Below, piece after piece: positions 57,935-64,000 of a stretch of DNA of 64,000 nucleotides. Source of the DNA: Aselliscus stoliczkanus (lineage: Eukaryota; Chordata; Mammalia; Chiroptera; Hipposideridae); assembly GCA_033961575.1 (NCBI GenBank), contig CM066737.1, positions 96,934,709 through 96,998,708 on the forward strand, read 5' to 3'. Each line of letters begins with the position of its first letter. The first letter of the stretch is position 1. Both the position numbers and the translations under genes were made by a program. Under the pieces are notes generated by a model that saw only the letters and a list, made by a program, of their open reading frames with translations, searched no databases and had not been told where the DNA came from.

Positions 57935-57993
57935 CTTCCTTCCCTTCCCTACCCTTCCCTACCCTTCCCTTCCCTACCCTTCCCTTCCCTTCC
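57701..57993 (+). repeat. Large TTTC/TTCC/TTCCC polypyrimidine tract
   Basis: CCTT units, then long TTTC arrays with CTTC interruptions, then CCTT and CCCTA/CCCTT units; almost pure pyrimidine on the plus strand for ~290 bp. Frames of 111-125 codons on both strands are repeat artefacts. Confidence 0.97.
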
Positions 57994-58050
57994 CTCCTTC
58001 TTGATTGCATATTTTAATATGTTGGTAAATTTATCTGAGGGGAGTGTGGT

Positions 58051-58345
58051 GCTTTTTATTTTTAAATAAAAATAAAATTTTTAATTTTTATTTTTAAATA
58101 AAAATAAAATAGGTGTACAAAACAACATAATGATTATACATTTACACACCACACAAAGTGTAACCCCAACAAGTCTACTACCCCTTTGACACCGTACATA
58201 GCTATTACAATACCATTAACTATTCTCCCTTTGCAGTACTTTACATCCCATGATTATATATTTTTGAATTAGAGTTGATATTCAATGTTATTTTATATTA
58301 GTTTTAGGTGTATAGCCTAGTGGTTAGGCGATGTCCTGCTTTCCA
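58051..58345 (-). mobile_element. L1 3' UTR fragment, minus orientation
   Basis: 'aggtgtacaaaacaacataatgattatacatttac', 'ctacccctttgacaccgtacatagctattacaatacc' and 'attagagttgatattcaatgttattttatattagttttaggtgta' are antisense L1 3' pieces, apparently two adjacent units. Confidence 0.8.
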
Positions 58346-58910
58346 GAAGTGGATTTCTCTTCTCCCTAGGACCAAATCCCTGCCACTATCTTCTCCTGGC
58401 CTCTTGGCTTTAACCATCTGCTTTTATTTGACCTCTCCGGCTTGCTAGAGTCAACTTTCTATTCAACTCAGCTATGCATCCTCCTTGGTTTCAGCTTTGC
58501 TGAAGCATCAGAGAAAATAATTGTCCATTAATCCTCAACCCAAAGGACTATAATAGCATGGCTGACCTCTGTCCTGGGGAGAAGTATCTGGATATACACC
58601 ACAGATAGGGATAATATAATTGAGTTGACAAATGCAAAAAGAACATAGAAGAATGAGCCAAACTTCCCTGTATGGATATTGGTAATTGTCCCAATTTAAT
58701 GGCTTCCTCAGAGAATAAATATCCTCATCCAAAATAGAGACAATATAGGCAATAATTATGAGTTTTGGCCTTTGTTTCCATATTCAACTACACACAAAGT
58801 GATTTTTCCTGCACATACAGAGGCAAGTAGAGTTCAAAATCTTGCAGTCCATAGTTTGCTATTCCATTGATAATTTCATCAATTTCTCCATTAAATTTTT
58901 GAAATCTGAT
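58346..58910. other. Unassigned sequence
   Basis: No recognised repeat. A 65-codon minus-strand frame has no recognisable domain. Confidence 0.4.
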
Positions 58911-58923
58911 TACCTTAATTTTT

Positions 58924-59370
58924 TTTAGATTGTTTTTTGTTGGAGAATTGGGGGAAGGGAACAGCGTTGAGGAATCAGGGAAGGGGAACAGACAAGTTGC
59001 TGTCTTTTTGTTCTTCAGTCTAGTTGCGGAGGATGTTGCTTCACTGACCCATGTTGGTATCGTCATTGCGCTCTTTCCGGATGAGGCAGATGGGTTGCCG
59101 GCCTCTGGATGGTCGCTCACCACCGCTATTGGCAACTCTCACTGGCTGCCCGCCGCTCACGCTGGCTGCCGGCCACTCACTGTAGCCTATAACAGCCCAC
59201 TGCAGCAGGGGCTGCAGCCTACACCGTCACCAGGGCTCACACAGCCCAGCTCCAGGTGGAGCTGTTGTTAGCTGTAAAGGGCAGTGTCACTGGCCCTCAT
59301 ATGTGGGATCTGAACCAGGGCCGCTGGCATCCCCAAACCAGCTCTTAACCACTGCGCCACTCGGCCGGCC
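58924..59370 (-). mobile_element. Long tRNA-derived SINE, minus orientation
   Basis: Minus strand head AGGGCCGGCCGAGTGGCGCAG, box B GGTTCAGATCCC, long body as in 26231 and 14473, tail diverged (ccaattctccaacaaaaaac). Flanks share an imperfect ccttaattttt / cctttaattttt. Confidence 0.9.
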
Positions 59371-59389
59371 CTAATTCCTTTAATTTTTG

Positions 59390-60235
59390 TGTACACATGT
59401 ATTCTCGTGCTTCCAACTCAGGAAGTTTCACACATCTGAAAAGCTGTGCTTTCTTCCATAGACACAGCCTGTTTTTTTATTAAGCTGAGTGGAGTGGTTG
59501 AGCCAGTGAATAGAGCATCCAAAAGGATAATAACAGTGAGGTGTTCTCTTTGTGGGACTACATCAATTCAAACAGGAAAATCAATGCACCTGGGGGGAGA
59601 GTACAATACTATTCCAGCATCATTAATACTCAGGAGGCAACAAAAATCACAGGGAGAAAAATTCATTCAACTTTGGCCATGCAAAGAAACAACAGGAAAG
59701 GTGGCTAAGTTTACCCTCTGTCACTAAGAAGATAATGAACATTTAGAGGCATTGCCAGGCACGATTTTAGTGACTGTAGCTACTGAAAGAAAAGCCACAT
59801 CTTTAAAGTACTGTGAAATTTTAAAAGTTTTTGCCATCTTTGTTTTTCATCACACTTACTTTGGAAGGAAGGCTAGCTAGTGATATTTTCCCTGCTTTTC
59901 TGTTACCAAAGTTAGAGAGATGGTGAGTTCAGGAAGGAGAAAGTTGTGTCATTGAAGCCAGAAATAGACCTTGTTAAAGTAATGGGATCCACTCAGCTGC
60001 CTTGTTTACTGAGCTGTGAAATTTCTGTTACACAAATTCTTAGACTTCGAAGATATCCATATTCTTAAAACTACTAAAAGAAACTGCCTTGAAAACAAAT
60101 AATCTCTCTCTGGTCTCCCCCCTATTAAATGTAATATCCAAAGGGAGCTCAGAAGAATTATGAAGGCTATTTCAGCCTTCCTCAGTAATGTGCAAAATCC
60201 TCCAAGAAAACAGAAATCCTTCTCATATTTCCCCT
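59390..60235. other. Unassigned sequence
   Basis: A 93-codon frame at 59446-59727 shows no domain and starts without context. No recognised repeat. Confidence 0.35.
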
Positions 60236-60649
60236 TGTATTAGTCAGCTATGCTACAATAATGGTGAGTAACAAATTGACCTAAAATTCTGTCTTAAAAC
60301 AGACCTGCAGATTGGCTATACCTCAGCTGGGCTAGGATGGAGTCCAGGTTCAAGGTGTTAGTCTCTAGATTGGATTCAGGTCTGTTCCCACCTCTCTCCA
60401 CATTCTCCTTGGACTACGCAGTGGCTACCCAGAATAGACTGTTCTCATGGCGATCACAAGAAAGCAAGACGCTAAAATCAACCATGCAAGGAAGTTTAAA
60501 GTCTGTGCTTATGTCACAGCTGTTAACACTTCACTTCATTGGCCAAAACAAGTCACATTGCAGAGCCCAAAGTCAAGAGATCAAGAAATACACTCAGCTC
60601 TCCATGAAGCCAGGGCAAGTATATGGATACATAAGGAAGGAAATGAACT
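60236..60649 (+). mobile_element. Ancient ERVL/MaLR-class LTR remnant (copy 3 of 4)
   Basis: 'cttgtattagtcagctatgctacaataatggtgagtaac', 'cctcagctgggctagg', 'cttcattggccaaaacaagtcacattgcagagccc' and 'agtcaagagatcaag' match the landmark order at 9511 and 32040. The 162-codon frame across it is fortuitous. Confidence 0.6.
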
Positions 60650-60774
60650 ATAGTCACCCCTTGGTATTGGTTCCAGGAGTCCCCGCAGGTACCAAAATCC
60701 ACTGGTGCTCAAGTCCCTTAGTTGGCCCTTTGTATCTGCAGGTTCCACATCTGGGGATGTGGAAGGCCCACTAT
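60650..60774 (+). mobile_element. MER2/Tigger-type deleted DNA transposon
   Basis: 'tagtcaccccttggtattggttccaggagtccccgcaggtaccaaaatcc' (in pieces), 'gctcaagtcccttag' and the inverted end 'gttggccctttgtatctgcagg...ggaaggcccactata' match MER2 with the middle deleted. TA ends. Confidence 0.85.
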
Positions 60775-60994
60775 ATTATGAGCAGTATCTTACCTTACCC
60801 CCCAAAGGGAAGATATTTTCTCTGATTGGAACTAGAGGATTGCTTCTCTTTTGTTCATACAGGAAAATATACCTAGTTGCTCACCTGACCAGCCTCATTC
60901 CATCTGTTAAGGTCAATGGGGATTGACTGCTTTCATGGATCTTCATACAGTTCAGCTAAGAGAGGGAACATTTTTTTCTGTGTCCTCTAAAAAG

Positions 60995-61165
60995 CCTAGA
61001 TCTGTGCTGTCTAGTATGGTAGCCACTAGTCATTTGTGGCCACCTTAAATTTACTTAAAATAAAATAAAATTTAAAATTCAGCTGCTCAGTCATACTAAC
61101 CCTGTATAAAGAACTCAGTGGCTACTTGTGGTTTGTGGCTACCACACTAGACAGTGCAGCTCTAT
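60995..61165. mobile_element. Ancient palindromic hAT-type MITE (copy 3 of 3)
   Basis: 'gtgctgtctagtatggtagccactagtcatttgtggcc' and 'ggctacttgtggtttgtggctaccacactagacagtgcag' are near-perfect inverse ends around an AAATAAAAT-rich centre. Best of the three copies. Confidence 0.75.
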
Positions 61166-61229
61166 CTTATTATCCCATTAATTGCCTTTATAGCACAAAT
61201 CACACTCTAAAATCATGTTATATATTTGT

Positions 61230-61231
<2 letters not shown>

Positions 61232-61284
<53 letters not shown>

Positions 61285-61310
61285 CCCCTCTCCCTCTCCC
61301 TCTCTTCCCC
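61232..61310 (+). repeat. (TC)n microsatellite
   Basis: About 25 TC units followed by C-rich TCCC variants. Confidence 0.96.
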
Positions 61311-61326
61311 TACTCCTACCCCCCCA

Positions 61327-61818
61327 TGGTAGACTGAATAACTACCCCTAGAGATGTATACATACTAATCCCCAGAACTTGTATATGTTACTTTATATGA
61401 AAAAAAAGGAACTTTGCAGGTGGAATTGAGTTAAGGATCTTGAGTTGGGGATACTATCCTGGATTATCTAGATGGGCCCAGTATAATCACAAAGTCCCCC
61501 ATAAGAAGGAGGCAGGGGAGTCAGAGTCAGACAGGAGATGAAGTGATAATGGAAGCAGAGGGACAGAGAGAAAGAGATTTGAAGATGAACACATTCCTAG
61601 CTTTGAAGATAGAGGAAAGGGGACATGAGCCATAGAATGTAGGTAGCCTCTACAAAGAGCAAAGAAACAGATTCTTACCTGGAGCCTCCAGAAGGAACAT
61701 GGCCCTGTGAACGCAGTTTTGGTTTTTGACCACCAGAACTGAAAGATAATAAGTTTGTGTTGTTTTAAGCCACTAAGTTGTGGTAATTTGTTATAGCAGC
61801 AATGGAAAACTAATACAT
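61327..61818 (+). mobile_element. MLT1-type MaLR solo LTR
   Basis: Begins TGgtagactgaataacta and runs through 'ggaactttgcaggtgg', 'ttaaggatcttgagttggg', 'actatcctggattatctagatgggcccagt', 'cctccagaaggaacatggccctg', 'ccaccagaactgaaagataataagtttgtgttg' and 'gtggtaatttgttatagcagc' in MLT1 order. Solo LTR; no retroviral genes. Confidence 0.85.
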
Positions 61819-62329
61819 TCCCCATTAACATGTAAGATCTATATAGGAGGGACTCTGTCTCATTCACTACTCTATGTATAGTATTAGGCATAGTGTCTCT
61901 CGAAGAGCAGTTACTCCTAATTGAGAATTAATGAATGTATGGATAAAAGGCTAACATAAGTTCCAAAAGGTCCTTCTAATACAAGATAAAGCATGTGCCA
62001 CATAACCACAATCTTCACTACTGGAGGTCATGTTTTGCATCCTAGTTCCAGAAAATCACTAGTGGGAGACATCAGATCAAAATAGCACGTATTGAATGAG
62101 CAGCCACAAACATTGATTCAGTTAAGCAAATAGCTGAACGGATCCTTGCAGAAGAAAAAATAGTGAAGATTTTGAAACACAAAAGGGAAGGAGGAAGAGA
62201 GGGAGGGAGGAAGGAAGAGGAAGCCAGGATGAGGAGACCAAATGCTTTGTAATCAGCACATCAATAGCAATTAGCAGGTGTAATACACTTTGAAGCTGCA
62301 ATTCACCGTTATATTCTTTTATCCCATTT
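61819..62329. other. Unassigned sequence
   Basis: A purine-rich GGGA/GGAA patch at ~62185-62225. Otherwise unique, no gene. Confidence 0.4.
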
Positions 62330-62480
62330 AAATTTTGACCACTTCTTATTGAGCGAGTAGGCAGATATTATTCCCATCAGTTTGCAGAAACTAAGGCTCA
62401 GAGATGTTAATTGTCCTGTTCATGGTACTGCAACTAGAAAGTGTCTCATATTCATATCTTATGACTTGAAATCTAGTTTT
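62330..62480 (-). mobile_element. MIR SINE fragment, minus orientation
   Basis: 'attattcccatcagtttgcagaaactaaggctcagagatgttaattgtcctgttcatgg' (in pieces) is antisense MIR 3' sequence. Confidence 0.65.
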
Positions 62481-63109
62481 CTTTCTTGATACACTCGAAA
62501 TGACATCATGTGCAAAAGAACTGGGAAAGCACTGAAAAATCCACCATTTCAGTTTCAAATTTAATTTAGCATTTTCCTGCTCAGTTTGAGTCAAGGTAGC
62601 TGGCAACTTTCAAGTCAAAGAAGACAACTGTAAAGAGAAGCAGACCTCACACAGAATGGCTAAAATCACAGCCCACACAGCCTTTGTCTATGGAATCAAA
62701 TACACTCCATTTCAAGACTTAGAGAAACAGCCTGAATTGAAGAGTAGCCTGCCTGCAGTGGGATATTTGGAGCAAACAAACATGATTGCTTTCAGCAAAA
62801 TATAAAGTGTAGTATAGATGTTTAGCCAATAAAAGTAAATGGTTTTATTTTAAATGGTTATATAAATTGCTACATCATAGCCTTGATTTTGCATCTGAGC
62901 CTGCGAAACCTAAAATATTTACTATCTTGCCCTTTAAGTAAAAGTTTGCCAATCACGTTTTCTAGATGAAAAGCAAGCCACAGGCACTTGCTGTTTTTCC
63001 TTCAGCCCTACCAGAGTAATGATGAGTAAAGGCCCATATCAGTTCCTTATTCTATTAATATGATTTTCTATATACTTCTTTATGATTCAGCTTCTTTTCC
63101 TTTGTACAG
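62481..63109. other. Unassigned unique sequence
   Basis: No recognised repeat; ends in the polypyrimidine acceptor of the candidate exon at 63110. Confidence 0.35.
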
Positions 63110-63143
63110 AAAAAGCTTTTAATCTATGTGGAGGGACAAAAAG
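63110..63143 (+). other. Candidate 34-bp exon
   Basis: A strong acceptor (cagcttcttttcctttgtacag, AG 63108-63109) and consensus donor (AAG|gtaagg, GT 63144-63145) enclose 34 bp. One frame is open (KKLLIYVEGQK). The size is not a multiple of three. No gene identified. Confidence 0.22.
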
Positions 63144-63169
63144 GTAAGGAAGTGTTCAGATTTATTTTT

Positions 63170-63560
63170 GTGACTGAGTAATGGATCACCACAAATGTTG
63201 TTTCATAAAACAACTGTCATTTTTATCATCATCATTATCATTATCATCATCATCATCATCATCATCTTATAGTTATGGGCTAAGCTAGGTGGTTCCTACT
63301 AGGAGTCTCTCAGTCTGATGGTAGCTGGGGCTAAATCTATATCAAAAGCATCCTCTGAGATATCTGGAACCTAAACTAGAACTCAAATAGTTTAGGATTG
63401 GAACAGCTGGGACATCTCTATCTCTGTGTGCTCTCTCCAGCATAGCGGCTTCAGGTTAGCCATTCTTCTTTCGTGGTTGCTCAGTGTTCAAAGGTATGAG
63501 TCCAGAGAGAGAGAGCATAATGGGATCCCATTAGCTATAGTCATTTGAGAGAACTTGACC
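63170..63560 (+). mobile_element. Ancient ERVL/MaLR-class LTR remnant (copy 4 of 4)
   Basis: 'gatcaccacaaatgttgtttcataaaacaact' (compare 'accaccacaaaatctcagtgg' at 9511), 'gttatgggctaagctagg', 'gttagccattcttctttcgtgg' and 'gtatgagtccagagagagagag'. Weakest of the four. Contains the TCA repeat. Confidence 0.4.
63216..63265 (+). repeat. (TCA)n microsatellite
   Basis: About 16 TCA-type units with ATT interruptions. Confidence 0.93.
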
Positions 63561-64000
63561 AAAATAAATGAAAGTTGCCTTATTAAAGGAAAGTGACTAT
63601 TGATATATAAAAGGTATATCATGTTGATCCAAAATCTTAGTGTTATTCACTGAGCATTCCCTAGTGTCACTATTATTCCTAGGGAACATTCGATCCAAAC
63701 AGGAACCCGTTAACCTTGAGTTAGAATAGCTTGCTTCTCTATAGAAGCCTGACACCTCACATTATGAGATGTGCACAGAAGTGGTGTTTTAATGCTCTCT
63801 AATGCCATGAGTTCCTTATGGGAAATCTGGGACCTCCACAAATTCTGGAAAAAAAAGTCTTTTCAAAATATTTCAAACAATAGTCTTTCTAGTTGAACAC
63901 CGGGTGTAAGTTGAGAGATTTATTTGAAGACAATGTCTTCATCGTTTTGTTTTGTTGTTTTTTTGCTTCTTTCAGATAACAGAATTTTCTATCACCCTTA
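63561..64000. other. Unassigned sequence at the window end
   Basis: No recognised repeat. The last line has a pyrimidine-rich stretch (ttttgcttctttcag at 63961-63975) that could serve as a splice acceptor, but the downstream part is outside the window. Confidence 0.3.

Noticed and set aside
57633..58017. Lys/Glu-rich and Phe/Leu/Ser-rich frames of 111-125 codons
   Set aside because: They are translations of the TTTC/CCTT microsatellite on its two strands.
60337..60825. 162-codon plus-strand open frame
   Set aside because: It runs across an ancient LTR remnant and a MER2 copy, so it cannot be a conserved gene.
61327..61818. Endogenous retrovirus with coding potential
   Set aside because: Only solo LTR-type sequence is present here and at the other LTR remnants; no gag, pol or env region was seen.

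Overview
The window looks like non-coding DNA from a placental mammal, most likely a bat. No complete protein-coding gene, tRNA, rRNA or CRISPR is supported. The bat call is an inference from the repeat content: (i) tRNA-derived SINEs whose heads read GGCCGGCC-GAGTGGC and whose long form ends in AATAAAATCTTT, which resembles the T+ SINEs described from horseshoe-bat relatives (Rhin-1 type); (ii) several young-looking cut-and-paste DNA transposon remnants (a piggyBac MITE starting TTAACAC...GCGGGAAACGAG, an 80-bp mariner MITE, a deleted mariner with a recognisable transposase tail, and two copies of another Tc1/mariner element), which is unusual in mammals outside bats; (iii) the general laurasiatherian L1/L2/MIR/MaLR background. 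The species cannot be decided from the sequence.

Layout. 1-1.1 kb: unassigned sequence, a SINE with clear target-site duplications, and an old L1 fragment. 1.14-3.84 kb: a diverged tandem array with a period near 252 bp that is itself a dimer of two ~126-bp half units; this is the most distinctive structure in the window and I recognise no named family for it. 3.9-14.4 kb: mostly unique sequence with ancient hAT MITEs, a MIR, short L1 pieces, an LTR remnant, GAAA and TC microsatellites and one exon-like block (7833-7949). 14.5-15.3 kb: SINEs, one nested in another. 16.3-20.9 kb: CR1/L3-like piece, MIR, a large rearranged antisense L1 carrying a four-module SINE, then L2. 21-33 kb: hAT MITEs, SINEs, a Tc1/mariner remnant, a second rearranged L1, a long TC tract, an LTR and a MIR. 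33-41 kb: L1, hAT and Tigger remnants, the second Tc1/mariner copy, the piggyBac and mariner MITEs, MER20 inside a MIR. 40.6-46.7 kb: largely unique with three SINEs and weak exon-like blocks. 46.7-56.5 kb: almost solid L1 in both orientations with SINE and mariner insertions. 57-64 kb: unique sequence, a ~290-bp TTTC/CCTT tract, L1, SINE, LTR remnants, MLT1, MER2, TC and TCA tracts, and a 34-bp exon-like block near the right end.

Nothing here forms a pathway or operon. What the sequence does record is insertion order, readable from nesting and target-site duplications. If a gene spans the window, it would be as intron; the best splice-flanked candidates are 7833-7949, 45193-45242 and 63110-63143, all unproven.
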